From NCBI GenBank assembly GCA_002256395.1, contig NKJG01000001.1:558001-622000 (forward strand): a stretch of 64,000 nucleotides of DNA, in the 5' to 3' direction. Below the pieces are notes generated by a model. That model was not told the DNA's origin. It ran no database searches and saw only the letters and a program-made list of their open reading frames with translations. A program made the position numbers and the translations under genes. This document shows positions 8,615 through 18,400 of the stretch, in pieces (the stretch's first letter is position 1; each line of letters starts with the position of its first letter). Source of the DNA: Bacteroidetes bacterium B1(2017) (GTDB lineage: Bacteria; Bacteroidota; Bacteroidia; UKL13-3).

Positions 8615-9505
8615 TTACTGTTTCATTGCCTCATAAATTTTTACACATTCAACAGCCTCCTTCACATCATGTGCACGCAAAATTGTTGCTCCATTCATAA
8701 GTGAGGCCATATGCACAGCGGTGGTGCCGTTTAATGCTGCGTTGGCATCCACCTCTAAAACTTTTTGTATCATTGATTTCCTTGAAACACCCACCAAAAG
8801 TGGCAGTTCAAAGATTTTAAAATGGTTCAATTGGTTCAGCAATTGGTAATTGTGCTGCAAATTTTTACCAAAGCCAAAGCCTGGATCTAATATAACATCT
8901 GCTATTCCCAAGGCACGCAACTGTTCTAATTTCTTAGAAAAATAAGAAGCAATTTCCAAAACTAAATCTCCGTATTGTGGATTTTCTTGCATTGATTTTG
9001 GGAGCCCCTTTTTGTGCATCATAATGTAGGGCACCTTAAGACTACCCAAAACATCAAACATAGCAGGGTCATCATCACCTGCCGAAATATCATTTATGAT
9101 GCTTGCACCTGCCTCTATTGCGGCTTTAGCTACACTCGCATAAAAAGTATCAATTGAAATTATTGCTTCTGGAAACTCCTTTTGTATTTCATCAATGGCG
9201 GGAACAACCCTTTTTAATTCCTCCTCGGCAGAAATTAAAAGAGCACCAGGACGAGTAGATTGACCACCAATATCTATAAAAGTTGCGCCCGATTGGAGCA
9301 TGTTTTCAACTTTTAACAATAATTTATTTGGGCCATCAATTCTACTCCCTTCAAAAAAGCTATCGGGCGTGGTATTTAGGATTCCCATCACTTTGGGCCG
9401 ATCCAAAGAAATGAGTTTACCACCACAATTTATGGTTTTTTTACTTAACAATGCTTGCAATTGTACCTCCTCGCTTATTTTTGCGTTCGAACAAAGTAAA
9501 TACAA
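8615..9505 (-). CDS. folP: Dihydropteroate synthase
   Basis: FolP condenses 6-hydroxymethyl-dihydropterin diphosphate with p-aminobenzoate to give dihydropteroate in folate synthesis. Motifs seen: MGILNTTPDSFFEG (about 40-53; TPDSF binds the pterin), DIGGQSTRPGA, INDISAG, DPGFGFGKN and GVSRKSMI near the C-terminus. The longest reading begins at a TTG at 9505 and overlaps the upstream region of the divergent DUF1599 gene. A TTG at 9451 would give a start MLSKKTINCGGKLISLD, closer to other Bacteroidota FolP proteins, so the true start may be there (278 residues). Divergent from the DUF1599 gene and upstream of cdaA. Confidence 0.93.
   Translation of the reverse strand: MYLLCSNAKISEEVQLQALLSKKTINCGGKLISLDRPKVMGILNTTPDSFFEGSRIDGPNKLLLKVENMLQSGATFIDIGGQSTRPGALLISAEEELKRVVPAIDEIQKEFPEAIISIDTFYASVAKAAIEAGASIINDISAGDDDPAMFDVLGSLKVPYIMMHKKGLPKSMQENPQYGDLVLEIASYFSKKLEQLRALGIADVILDPGFGFGKNLQHNYQLLNQLNHFKIFELPLLVGVSRKSMIQKVLEVDANAALNGTTAVHMASLMNGATILRAHDVKEAVECVKIYEAMKQ
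9455..9483 (+). promoter_or_regulatory. Promoter for the DUF1599/BT_3928/aroK genes
   Basis: TTG (9455-9457), an 18-nt spacer and TATTTTTG (9476-9483) match the Bacteroidota promoter pattern. A transcript from about 9490 would begin just upstream of the TTG codon at 9511, which supports that codon as the start of the DUF1599 protein. The element overlaps the 5' end of folP if folP starts at 9505. Confidence 0.5.
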
Positions 9506-9510
9506 TCACC

Positions 9511-10062
9511 TTGATTAATCAAACTTCAGAACAGTTTACAGGTATCATTGCGCAATGCAGATCCATCTTCCAAAAAAAGAATCATGATTATGGTCCTAGT
9601 TGGAGAATTATGCGCATCTCAAGTATTATTGATCAAATATTTATTAAGGCCACACGCATTAGAACCATTGAAGAAAATGGGATGCAAAAAATTGATGAAG
9701 GTGTAGAACCAGAATGGATGGGCATTATAAACTATTGTGTGATGGGTTTAATTCAACTAGATGCAAGTTTAAAGGATAAGGAATTAAATGAAGAAGAATT
9801 ACTAGCTAATTACGATTCACTAGTGGCCCAAACCAAAGCCTTAATGGAACAAAAGAACCACGATTATGGTGAGATTTGGCGTAGTATGTTGGTGAGTACC
9901 TTTACAGATATGTTGTTGATGCGAGTGAACAGAATGCACCAAATTTTGCAACTAGATGGCCAAACCAAGATGAGCGAAGGCATAGATAGCAACTTAATGG
10001 ATATGATTAATTATTCTGTTTTTGCCCTTATAAGAATTGAAGAAAGTAAACAAGCTAAATAA
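9511..10062 (+). CDS. DUF1599 domain-containing protein
   Basis: About 183 residues from a TTG at 9511 (MINQTSEQFTGII...); an ATG 60 bases upstream would overlap folP and precede the likely promoter. The protein is an internal duplication: CRSIFQKKNHDYGPSWRIMR in the first half and TKALMEQKNHDYGEIWRSML in the second, each followed by a region ending MINYSVF/IINYCVM. This twin KNHDYG..WR pattern is the DUF1599 family, thought to be related to nucleotide pyrophosphohydrolase-type helical folds; the biochemical role is not known. In Bacteroidota the gene commonly sits between folP and a BT_3928-type DoxX gene, as here. The next gene starts 10 bp downstream, so they are probably one operon. Confidence 0.85.
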   Translation: MINQTSEQFTGIIAQCRSIFQKKNHDYGPSWRIMRISSIIDQIFIKATRIRTIEENGMQKIDEGVEPEWMGIINYCVMGLIQLDASLKDKELNEEELLANYDSLVAQTKALMEQKNHDYGEIWRSMLVSTFTDMLLMRVNRMHQILQLDGQTKMSEGIDSNLMDMINYSVFALIRIEESKQAK

Positions 10063-10071
10063 ACAAATTAT

Positions 10072-11187
10072 ATGAAATGGATAACACAAATAAGTAGAAT
10101 TTTAGTTGGTGTTTTATTTATTATTTCGGGCTTAATAAAAGCAAACGATACACTAGGATTTAGCTACAAATTATTGGAGTATTTTGAAATTTTTCACATG
10201 CATTATTTCAACTCCTATGCAGTTGGATTAAGTATGTTAATATGCATATTTGAAATTGTGAGTGGCGTGGCATTATTACTTGGAATTTATACCCGAATAA
10301 ATGCGTGGTTGCTTTTGCTACTTATCGCATTTTTTACTGTGCTTACAGGTTATAGTGCCATTACACACAAGGTAACAGATTGTGGTTGCTTTGGCGATGC
10401 ATTAAAGCTTACACCCTTTACAAGTTTTATGAAAGATGTGGTGCTACTTGTGCTGATCCTCTTTATTTTTATTGGCCAAAAACATATTCAACCTTTATTT
10501 AACACAGTTATCGTAAACATAGCTTTGTTTGTTGCCTTTTTAGTTTCAACCTTCTTCACTTTATACACCTACATGTTTATGCCGGTAAAAGATTTTTTAC
10601 CCTATAAAATTGGTAATAATATTGAGGCATTAACCCTTATTCCGCCAGATGCTGAAAAGGACCAATATGAAATGATTTTTGTGTACGAAAAAGGTGGGCA
10701 AAAATTTGAGTTTGTAACCGATAGTTTACCCGAAGATTTAGATCCCTATAAATTTATTGAACGTAGAGACAAATTAATCAAAGAAGGATTTAAACCACTT
10801 ATTCACGATTTTAAATTATACGATTCGCTAGGCATAGATTATACGGATAGTATTTTTGCAAAGGACGACTACAAATTAATTTTGGTTCAAACCAGAATTG
10901 AAGATGGCCGAACTGGCCTTGGGGCAAGCATAGCCACCTTAAGTAAAGCCTGGATAAATAGCGGAAAAGAATTTTGGGCGCTAACAAGCACCAACCAAGA
11001 AGGTGCAAATAAATTTATTCAAGAAAACTCTTTACCATTTGTTTATTACAATATGGATGCTATTCCATTGAAATCGATGGTACGCTCTAATCCTGGAATA
11101 ATCTTATTAAAAAAGAATGTTGTTGTTAAAAAATGGGGCGCATACAATTTACCCACCATTGAAACGGTTCAGAAATACATGAAATAA
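10072..11187 (+). CDS. BT_3928-family membrane protein (DoxX-like N-terminus)
   Basis: This 371-residue protein has four predicted transmembrane helices in residues 1-140 of DoxX/MauE type (RILVGVLFIISGLIKANDT at 9-27; a Cys pair in TDCGCFGDAL near 103-112), one further hydrophobic segment (about 143-170), and a soluble C-terminal region of about 200 residues that looks like a thioredoxin-type or redox-linked domain but lacks an obvious CxxC. The DCGCFG motif is typical of MauE/DoxX proteins connected with thiol redox chemistry. Genomic position after the DUF1599 gene is conserved in the phylum. Molecular function is undetermined. Confidence 0.8.
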   Translation: MKWITQISRILVGVLFIISGLIKANDTLGFSYKLLEYFEIFHMHYFNSYAVGLSMLICIFEIVSGVALLLGIYTRINAWLLLLLIAFFTVLTGYSAITHKVTDCGCFGDALKLTPFTSFMKDVVLLVLILFIFIGQKHIQPLFNTVIVNIALFVAFLVSTFFTLYTYMFMPVKDFLPYKIGNNIEALTLIPPDAEKDQYEMIFVYEKGGQKFEFVTDSLPEDLDPYKFIERRDKLIKEGFKPLIHDFKLYDSLGIDYTDSIFAKDDYKLILVQTRIEDGRTGLGASIATLSKAWINSGKEFWALTSTNQEGANKFIQENSLPFVYYNMDAIPLKSMVRSNPGIILLKKNVVVKKWGAYNLPTIETVQKYMK

Positions 11188-11200
11188 GAAACCTATTGGT

Positions 11201-11734
11201 ATGCAAAACGAACGTATTTATTTAATTGGCATGCCAGGTTGTGGAAAGAGCACAGAAGGAAAAAAATTAGCTCGAAAATTAGGCTGGTCGTTTTTGGATT
11301 TAGACGCTGAAGTTGAAAAGGAAGAGGGACAAAGTATCGAACAAATTTTTTCGACACTTGGTGAACTAGCTTTTCGCAAAAACGAGCAAGTACAGTTAAA
11401 AAAAACGTTTCATCTTAAACGCTATATTATAGCTTGTGGTGGAGGAACAATTTCATTTGACAACAATATGCAGCTAATTAAGGATAATGGCATTAGCATG
11501 TATTTAAATGCCTCAAACGCCTTCATTTTACAAAGAATATTAGCCTCAAAACAGAGTCGGCCGCTCTTTAATGGCCTTTCAGAGGTAGAAATAACTGTAA
11601 AAATTAAAGAAATACAGGAGAGCCGAAAGCCCTTTTATGAGCAGGCAAGCCTCCTAGTTAATATCCCTAAAGAATCGGGAAAACCTATGCTAGATAAGGC
11701 TTTGGAGGCAATAAGGAGTTTCGAAAAAACGTAA
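11201..11734 (+). CDS. aroK: Shikimate kinase
   Basis: AroK phosphorylates the 3-hydroxyl of shikimate using ATP in aromatic amino-acid synthesis. The 177-residue protein has the P-loop GMPGCGKST at 10-18, the shikimate-binding DLDAEVEKEEGQSIEQIF segment (about 33-50), the R in FRKNE, the CGGGT motif near 82-86 and the lid SRPLF. Length is normal. It follows the BT_3928 gene by 13 bp and precedes the HU gene by about 140 bp; the HU gene has its own promoter. Confidence 0.95.
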   Translation: MQNERIYLIGMPGCGKSTEGKKLARKLGWSFLDLDAEVEKEEGQSIEQIFSTLGELAFRKNEQVQLKKTFHLKRYIIACGGGTISFDNNMQLIKDNGISMYLNASNAFILQRILASKQSRPLFNGLSEVEITVKIKEIQESRKPFYEQASLLVNIPKESGKPMLDKALEAIRSFEKT

Positions 11735-11814
11735 AATCGGCGGAAAATGGCGTTTTTGTTGAAAAAGTGTGAAATAAATTTTCAGATTTTTTTAATGAAA
11801 ACCTTTGTAAGTGC

Positions 11815-11844
11815 TTGACAATTCAAATCTGTTTATTAAGTTTG
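11815..11844 (+). promoter_or_regulatory. Promoter of the HU gene
   Basis: TTG (11815-11817), a 19-nt spacer and TAAGTTTG (11837-11844) form an exact match to the Bacteroidota promoter consensus. The expected start near 11851 gives a leader of about 24 nt before the ATG at 11875. Confidence 0.7.
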
Positions 11845-11874
11845 TTATGCAAAACCCTTAATTATTTAAATAAA

Positions 11875-12147
11875 ATGAACAAACAAGACTTAATCGATTC
11901 AATGGCAAAAGCTGCCGGAGTTACTAAAGTTCAAGCTCAAGCTGCTTTAGATGCTTTCATGAGTTCAACCCAAACTGCTTTGAAAAAAGGCGACAAAGTT
12001 ATCCTAGTAGGATTCGGTACTTTCTCAGTAACTAAACGTGCTGCTCGTAAAGGTCGTAACCCTCAAACAGGTAAAGAAATTAACATCCCAGCAAAAAAGG
12101 TGGTTAAATTTAAAGCCGGTGCTGGTTTACAAGCTAAAATCAAATAA
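11875..12147 (+). CDS. HU-family DNA-binding protein
   Basis: The 90-residue product from ATG 11875 (MNKQDLIDSMAKAAGVTK) is a complete HU: two N-terminal helices, then the beta-arm GTFSVTKRAARKGRNPQTGKEI and the C-terminal VKFKAGAGLQAKI. HU is a dimeric nucleoid protein that bends DNA without strong sequence preference. An in-frame extension to 11815 starts inside the promoter and is rejected. The gene is flanked by a strong promoter and a strong terminator, so it is monocistronic. Codons look more optimised (CGT, GGT, GCT) than in neighbours, as expected for an abundant protein. Confidence 0.96.
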   Translation: MNKQDLIDSMAKAAGVTKVQAQAALDAFMSSTQTALKKGDKVILVGFGTFSVTKRAARKGRNPQTGKEINIPAKKVVKFKAGAGLQAKIK

Positions 12148-12170
12148 GATTTTTACTGCTAAACTTAAAA

Positions 12171-12202
12171 GCCCTCGTTTGCCATGCAAACGAGGGCTTT
12201 TT
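12171..12202 (+). terminator. Strong terminator after HU, shared with the convergent pyrR-like gene
   Basis: A perfect 12-bp stem (GCCCTCGTTTGC at 12171-12182 and GCAAACGAGGGC at 12186-12197) is followed by TTTTTG, and is preceded by AAAA, so it can serve the minus-strand gene as well. Confidence 0.93.
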
Positions 12203-12232
12203 GTTTATAGCACTTGAAGAAGGTTAATTAAA

Positions 12233-12730
12233 TTAAACCAAATACACGCTTATCTTTCCTGCTTTCATGGTAACACTTACATGTTCTTGCATGGTTGTTT
12301 GCAGGGATATGCCAATAAAATCTGCCGAAACAGGAAAACTCTTATGGTTACGATCTACCAAAACAGCAACCTGAATTGCCTCTAATGGTTCTTGTAAAAA
12401 AGGATGCATGGCAAAAACCAAAGTTCTGCCCGTATTTAAAACATCATCAAATAAAATAACCGTTTTTGCAGCCAATTTGGTTCCGCTCAAATTTACTTTG
12501 GCAGAATTAAATGCCGGTTTATCTTTACTTATATCAATCTCTAACAAACTAATTTTAATTTTTGAGATATCGCTTAGTTCGGTTTGAACCAATTTAGCAA
12601 CCTCCACCCCCTGCCCTTTTATGGCAGCAAATACCAATTCTTTGCGGTCGAAATTTTTCTCGTAAATCTGATAGGCCATCCTACGAAGGATTTTTTGCAC
12701 CTGTTTATGATCCAAAATTTGTGTTTTCAT
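12233..12730 (-). CDS. PyrR-like phosphoribosyltransferase
   Basis: This 165-residue type I phosphoribosyltransferase has the PRPP-binding motif VILFDDVLNTGRT (91-103) and a PyrR-like layout (LRRMAYQIYEKN, then AAIKGQGVEVA). PyrR proteins in Firmicutes bind pyr mRNA and have weak uracil phosphoribosyltransferase activity. In Bacteroidota the protein is common but no pyr genes are near it here, and I do not see a PyrR-type attenuator in the window. The regulatory role is therefore uncertain. It is convergent with HU, sharing the terminator. Confidence 0.8.
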   Translation of the reverse strand: MKTQILDHKQVQKILRRMAYQIYEKNFDRKELVFAAIKGQGVEVAKLVQTELSDISKIKISLLEIDISKDKPAFNSAKVNLSGTKLAAKTVILFDDVLNTGRTLVFAMHPFLQEPLEAIQVAVLVDRNHKSFPVSADFIGISLQTTMQEHVSVTMKAGKISVYLV

Positions 12731-12874
12731 ATTTTTTTAAATGGCTCGCATAGCCCCAATTAACTATGTTTGCCTATGAATTAGGTTTGAATAGTTGGCA
12801 AGTTAATGGATTTTATTTCAAACAAACTATATTTGTGCGGAAACAGGACAAGAAAAAAAATTTGTTCATAAATT

Positions 12875-12903
12875 TTGTAATTGAATAAAAATACATATCT
12901 TTG
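12875..12903 (+). promoter_or_regulatory. Promoter of the ribosomal protein L31 gene
   Basis: TTG (12875-12877), an 18-nt spacer and TATCTTTG (12896-12903) match the Bacteroidota consensus exactly and stand 24 nt before the start codon. A second exact -7 motif, TATATTTG at 12828-12835, is also followed by a GCGG but lacks a spaced TTG. The rest of the 196-bp gap from 12731 shows nothing else I can name. Confidence 0.75.
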
Positions 12904-12926
12904 CGGTCCTAAATTTTGCGAAGAAG

Positions 12927-13181
12927 ATGAAAGAAGGTATCCACCCAAAAAACTATAGAAAAGTGGTTTTCAAAGACATGTCTAATGATTACATGTTTAT
13001 TTGCCAGAGTACAGTAGACTCAAAAGAAACCATCAAATGGGAAGATGGTAACGAGTATCCATTATTTAAATTGGATATTTCGCACAAATCTCATCCATTT
13101 TTTACTGGTCAAACCATGTTTGTGGATACCGCTGGTCGTATCGACAAGTTCAAAAGACGTTATCAGAAAAAAGCTGATTAA
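12927..13181 (+). CDS. rpmE2: 50S ribosomal protein L31 type B
   Basis: The 84-residue protein starts [18 protein letters not shown] and contains SHPFFTGQ and the C-terminal [13 protein letters not shown], all typical of L31. It lacks the paired CxxC zinc ligands of type A L31, which makes it the zinc-independent type B. It is monocistronic, with a promoter 24 nt upstream and a terminator 10 nt downstream. Type B L31 is the usual or only form in many Bacteroidota, so its presence alone does not indicate zinc starvation control. Confidence 0.95.
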   Translation: MKEGIHPKNYRKVVFKDMSNDYMFICQSTVDSKETIKWEDGNEYPLFKLDISHKSHPFFTGQTMFVDTAGRIDKFKRRYQKKAD

Positions 13182-13190
13182 TACAAAAAA

Positions 13191-13223
13191 AAGCCTCTGC
13201 CTTTCGGTAGGGGCTTTTTTTTT
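13191..13223 (+). terminator. Terminator after rpmE2
   Basis: An 11-bp stem with two G-U pairs (AAGCCTCTGCC 13191-13201, loop TTTC, GGTAGGGGCTT 13206-13216) is followed by a T-run to 13223. It is preceded by an A-run. Confidence 0.9.
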
Positions 13224-13271
13224 ATGCCCTTCCAACCTAATTTAGTGCGCTCAAAGTAATTCAAAAACTTC

Positions 13272-14483
13272 ATGCATTACCTCTTTTTCGACCCCGAAAT
13301 AACGCGCCAAAACCTATTGCCATTTACCTTTACGCGCCCTGTTGCTAATCTAAGAACAGGTATTTTAACCATTGATCAAAAATGGCAAAAGCACTTAGGA
13401 GAGGGTATTTATGGATACAAAACTCAAGACTACCTTCAAGAAAAATTTCAACTGAATGGCGGGTCTCACAATATTTTGATTAATGGAAGCATTTGTCCAA
13501 CTCCACAATTAGTTAAGGAAATAAAGCATCTAAGCAAAAACAAGGAGGCTTTAATTTATAAGGGACAATTACTGGCTGTTTTTCTTGATGAAGCCTATTT
13601 ATCTTCGTTTTCAGAGGACATTTCACTTTACCAATGCATTGAGACCTTAGAAGAGAATTTTATTCAAATAAACTTCTGTTATGATATTTTCTCCAAAAAT
13701 GGTGAAGCAATTGAAAGTGATTTTGAATTGTTAACTGCTGGTCGCACCTCTCAACCGATCCCAGAAGGAAACCAGGTATTAAACCCCGAACGTATTTTTA
13801 TTGAAGAAGGAGCCAAGGTGCTTTTTTCTATTTTAAATGCCTCAACTGGTTCAATTTATATTGGCAAAAATTCGGAGGTAATGGAAGGTTGTAAAGTACG
13901 CGGCCCCTTTGCCCTATGCGAAGATGCAGGACTAAAAATGGATGCCAAAATTTATGGACCAACCACTGTTGGCCCACATTGCAAAGTTGGTGGAGAGGTA
14001 AATAACGCTGTATTTTATGCTTATAGTAATAAAGGCCATGATGGCTTTGTAGGCAATGCAGTTATTGGCGAATGGGTAAATATGGGTGCCGATACAAATA
14101 ACTCCAACCTAAAAAACACCTACGACGAAGTAAAACTTTGGAGCTATAGAACCAATAAATTTGAAAAAACTGGCTTAACTTTTTGCGGATTAATGTTAGC
14201 CGATCATGCAAAATGCGGCATCAATACCATGTTTAACACGGGTACAGTTGTTGGTGTTGGAGCCAATATCTTTGGTTCAGGATTTCCAAGAAACTTTGTC
14301 CCTAGCTTTAGTTGGGGAGGCGCTCAAGGCTTTGAAACATTTGTTTTAAGCAAGTTTTATAAAACCGCCGAAGCCGTTTATAAACGCCGAAGCGTGCCAT
14401 TTACGGAAATTGATAAAGCCATTTTAAAAGAAGTATTCGAACAAAGTAAACCATATCGTTTTTGGGAACAAAACGCATCCTAA
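13272..14483 (+). CDS. GlmU-family protein (sugar nucleotidyltransferase-like with left-handed beta-helix)
   Basis: This 403-residue protein has an N-terminal nucleotidyltransferase-like region (opening LFFDPEITRQNLLPFTFTRPVANLRTGILTI, with the PF13562-type TRPVANLR motif) and a C-terminal hexapeptide-repeat helix (about 190-350; IYIGKNSEVMEGCKVRGP, GPHCKVGGEVNNAVF). These are called GlmU family, but they lack the classic GlmU N-terminal motif and are not proven UDP-GlcNAc enzymes. A role in activating a sugar for envelope polysaccharide is inferred. tpiA follows 19 bp downstream, a pairing common in the phylum. Confidence 0.82.
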   Translation: MHYLFFDPEITRQNLLPFTFTRPVANLRTGILTIDQKWQKHLGEGIYGYKTQDYLQEKFQLNGGSHNILINGSICPTPQLVKEIKHLSKNKEALIYKGQLLAVFLDEAYLSSFSEDISLYQCIETLEENFIQINFCYDIFSKNGEAIESDFELLTAGRTSQPIPEGNQVLNPERIFIEEGAKVLFSILNASTGSIYIGKNSEVMEGCKVRGPFALCEDAGLKMDAKIYGPTTVGPHCKVGGEVNNAVFYAYSNKGHDGFVGNAVIGEWVNMGADTNNSNLKNTYDEVKLWSYRTNKFEKTGLTFCGLMLADHAKCGINTMFNTGTVVGVGANIFGSGFPRNFVPSFSWGGAQGFETFVLSKFYKTAEAVYKRRSVPFTEIDKAILKEVFEQSKPYRFWEQNAS

Positions 14484-14502
14484 AAACCCAATTAATCCTA
14501 CC

Positions 14503-15267
14503 ATGAGAAAGAAAATTATCGCTGGAAACTGGAAAATGAACAAGACCTTAGAAGAAGGAATGGGCCTTGTTTCTGAAATTAGCAATATGCTCAAAGATGA
14601 GTATACTGGTAGTGCTTCTGTAGTTATTATTCCTCCCTTTGTGCATATTAATGCCGTAAGTAAATTAATTGCCGAAAACTCTCGTTTGGCAAGTGGTGCA
14701 CAAAATTGTAGCAATCATAAAAGTGGTGCATACACAGGAGAAATTAGCACCGAAATGATTAAGAGCTGCGGTGCAACATTTGTTATTATTGGCCATAGCG
14801 AACGCCGTCAATATTTTAACGAAACCAATGATTGGTTAGCTAAGAAAGTGGATGCCGTTTTAGAATCTGGATTAACCCCTATTTATTGCTGTGGTGAAAC
14901 TTTAGAAGAACGTGAAGCAAACAGCCATTTCGGTATATTAGAGAAACAAATTAGCGAGGGTTTATTTCATTTAAGTGCCGAACAATTTAAAAACCTAGTA
15001 ATTGCCTACGAACCCGTATGGGCCATTGGAACCGGAAAAACGGCTAGTACTGCACAAGCTCAAGAAATTCATGCGTTTATTCGTGGATTAATAGCGGCTA
15101 AGTATGATGCTGGTCTTGCAAACTCAATAACCATCCAATATGGTGGAAGTGTAAAAGCAGATAATGCCGTTGAGTTGTTTTCGGCTCCAGACATTGACGG
15201 CGCCTTAGTTGGTGGAGCCGCTTTACAAAGCAGAAGCTTTGTGGATATTGTGAAAGCAATGGCCTAA
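14503..15267 (+). CDS. tpiA: Triosephosphate isomerase
   Basis: TpiA interconverts dihydroxyacetone phosphate and glyceraldehyde 3-phosphate. The 254-residue protein has all the active-site residues: Asn9 and Lys11 in AGNWKMN, His98 in GHSERR, and Glu170 in AYEPVWAIGTGKTAS; the phosphate-binding YGGSVKADN and GALVGGAAL segments are near the C-terminus. Co-directional with the GlmU-family gene and probably in one transcript with it. Confidence 0.97.
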   Translation: MRKKIIAGNWKMNKTLEEGMGLVSEISNMLKDEYTGSASVVIIPPFVHINAVSKLIAENSRLASGAQNCSNHKSGAYTGEISTEMIKSCGATFVIIGHSERRQYFNETNDWLAKKVDAVLESGLTPIYCCGETLEEREANSHFGILEKQISEGLFHLSAEQFKNLVIAYEPVWAIGTGKTASTAQAQEIHAFIRGLIAAKYDAGLANSITIQYGGSVKADNAVELFSAPDIDGALVGGAALQSRSFVDIVKAMA

Positions 15268-15285
15268 TACGCCAATATCTCAAAC

Positions 15286-15329
15286 TTTTTGAGGGAATGC
15301 TCTTATTTTTAAGAGTATTCCTTCAAAAA
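15286..15329. repeat. Long hairpin downstream of tpiA
   Basis: A 20-bp stem with two G-U pairs (15286-15305 and 15310-15329) and a TTTT loop lies 19 nt after the tpiA stop. On either strand the T-run is on the 5' side and an A-run follows the stem, so it is not a canonical intrinsic terminator. It may stabilise the 3' end of the tpiA mRNA. Confidence 0.7.
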
Positions 15330-15436
15330 AATACGCTCAATTCATAATTCGTTTGTATTTTGCCCGTTCATTGGAAGGTGTGGCTACTACTGTAAATTTT
15401 TTGCAGACTATTCCGCTACTCAATGATACACGCATT

Positions 15437-18400
15437 ATGAAAAAAATATTTTCTATTTTGTTGCTTTTATGCGTTGGGTTCAGCCCAATTAAAGCACAAC
15501 GACCAAACAGTTTTTCATTTGACCCAGCCGTATTTATAGGCGAGTTTGAAACCTTTATAGGTAGCTCGCCAAAACGCGAAGTGCGTGATATGGCGGAGGA
15601 ATTTACTGGCTATTATAATGCTGGAAAATTTACTGCACCACAAAAGAATCAAATTATTAAGCTGTGCAACGAAATGTTGAATGGCAATTGCCAGATAAGC
15701 CCCGATTTTGAAGGCTATTTGAAAACTATCAATGCATTAGTTAGCAATAACTACCTGTTAAAATTTGATGGATGGCACAAAACATTATCGGCGTCACTCA
15801 AAAAATCCAAAGAAGATTTCCAAAAATTCTTATTGGTTTCGAGCAATGTATTTGCCGAAAATAAACTCTTAACATTAGGAGGGTTTAACTGGGTTACATC
15901 AACTGCCGATGCCGATTTAATTGTTGAAGGTGAACCTCTTTTCTTATTTAAGAAATTAAACCTTATTTGCTATACCCCTGGCGATACGTTTGAATTATAT
16001 AATACCTCAGGTAAATTTTATCCTAGCAAAAATTTATGGGTAGGTAAAGGCGGAAAGGTAGATTGGACGCGTGTTGGACTTGACTCTAATAAAGTGTATG
16101 CACTCATTAAAAACTATAAGCTGAACCTAAGTGATGGTGAAATGATTGCCGATTCGAGTAATTTTTATAACCTAGATTTATCTAGCAAACCTATGTTAGG
16201 AAAAGTTACCGATAGACCCATGGGAAAATCTCAAGGAGATAAAAGTAACTACCCACAATTTGAAGGCTATTTTGCCACCTTTACTGGTGCAAGTTACGGC
16301 AAAGCAAAATTTAGAGGAGGCTTTGGTATGCGTGGTGCACTAGTAATCGGTAGAGGCAATGCAGAACAAAAAGCAGAACTATGGTTTACGTTTAAAAACA
16401 AACCTTTTATGCGTATTCAATCGCCCGAGTTTTTTGTGCGTGAGAATAAAATTTCAGTAGATAAAGCAGAGGTAACATTGTTTCTTGATAAAGACTCCAT
16501 CTACCACCCTCAATTAGCCTTTAATTACTTAATAGATCAAGACAAGGTTTCGTTGTATAGAGACAATAAAATGGGTATTTCTTCGGCCCCGTTTATGGAT
16601 AATTTCCACAATATAGAATTCTATGTAGATGAAATAAAATGGGACCTTAATAGTCCTAAAATTATCTTAGATAATATTTCTGGTGATGTGCCCGCTAAGT
16701 TTGAATCGAACAACTTTTTCAGAGATGTTAATTATGAAAAAATTGGAGGCGTTTTGTCTTATAACCCTTTACAACGTATCAAAAAATATTGTGAAGACAA
16801 TAAGATTACTAGCTTTAGAGTAGAGGTGTATGCCTCTACCTTTAAAAGTAATATAAGCGATATAAGAATTCAAATGATAGACTTGAATGATAAAGGCTAT
16901 GTGAATTTTGATGGACCTAAAAACATGGTTTACGTGAAGCGCAAACTCATTGATTACGTAAATGCTCACAATGGTCGAACCGATTATGATGCAATTTCAT
17001 TTAACTCTATTATTAGCTCCATACCAAATGCACATATTAGTTTAATTAATAATGATTTGGTGGTGCAAGGGGTGCCAAAATTTTACTTTAGTGATTCACA
17101 AAACGTGTATATCATTCCGAAAGACCAAGTGGTTACTATGAAGAAAAATAGAACCATGGATTTTAGCGGAAAACTAAGAGCAGGTATGGCCGATTTTTAT
17201 GGAAATAACTTTGCTTTTGATTATACTAGTTTTAAGATTAGATTAAACAATGTTGACTCATTAAAATTTCTTTACCCAGATGATTCTCTAGGAATGATGA
17301 TGCATGTGAAGAGTGTAATTCAAAACATTTATGGTACCTTAGAAATAGATTATCCATATAATAAATCTGGAAGAAAACGCTATCCCAAATATCCTGTGTT
17401 TACTTCCGAAGTAGGTTCCCAGGTTTATTATGATTACCCTACAACTATGAAAGGTTCGTATGATAAAAGCCGTTTCCATTTTGATGTTGATCCTTTTACA
17501 TTAGATAGTTTGGCCGACTTAAACCTTTATACATTAGCACTTGCAGGGAATTTTGTATCGGGCGGAATTCTGCCAGATATGCGCCAAGAAATTTACTTAC
17601 AACCAGATCGATCTTTAGGATTTTATATTCCTCAAGACTCAAGTTCTAAATATGTTTTATATGGTGGAAAAGGAAGTATGAAAACAGATTTAAGATTGAG
17701 TAACGATGGACTTGTAGCAGATGGAACCCTCTCCTATCTAGCATCTAGAACTAGCTCACATAGATTTGAATTAATGCTCGACTCATTAAATTCGAACAGT
17801 TATATGTTTGAAAACGATAGAACTTCTTTGTTCCCAACCGTTATTAAATCGGCAAATGTATACAACCATTGGACACCTTATTTAGATACCATGTTAATTA
17901 CCAATAAGGGCGAACCAATGAAAATTGCCTATGATGGGGCTAAACTTTATGGAACCATTATTTTAACTCCAAAAGCCATGAAGGCTAGAGGAAATATGGA
18001 TATTGAAGGGGGTAAGTTAGAAGCCAATTTATTTGAATTAAAACCAGTGGAAGTATTATCAGACGATGCTGTATTTAAACAAATGGATCCAAAAGACACA
18101 ACCAAAGTGGCTTTTGCAACAGGGAAGGTTAAAGCATATGTAAACCTAGAACAGAAATATGCTGAGTTTACCTACAAAAATTTCCCAGGCTTAAACAATA
18201 ATTTTATCCTTAATAATTACGCAGGCTCATTTGAAAAATTGAAATGGGATATGGTTCCTAAAACCTTAGAATTTAAAGGACCAATAAATGCACAAAACAT
18301 AGAAGGCGGAAGTTATTTAGTAAGTAACAAAAAAACGCAAGATAGTCTCAAATACTCAGCAGGATCGGTATTTCTAACGCTTGGTGATTATGTGATGCAC

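Noticed and set aside
8821..11187. Frequent GAACC/GGTTC pentamers, often at Asn codons (AAC followed by C)
   Set aside because: A rough count in one 4-kb stretch was only about twice the base-composition expectation; a genome-wide k-mer count would be needed before claiming a motif.
12765..12789. Two plus-strand TAnnTTTG matches (TATGTTTG and TAGGTTTG) upstream of rpmE2
   Set aside because: They lie more than 130 bp from the gene, have no spaced TTG I trust, and such 8-mers are frequent in AT-rich DNA.
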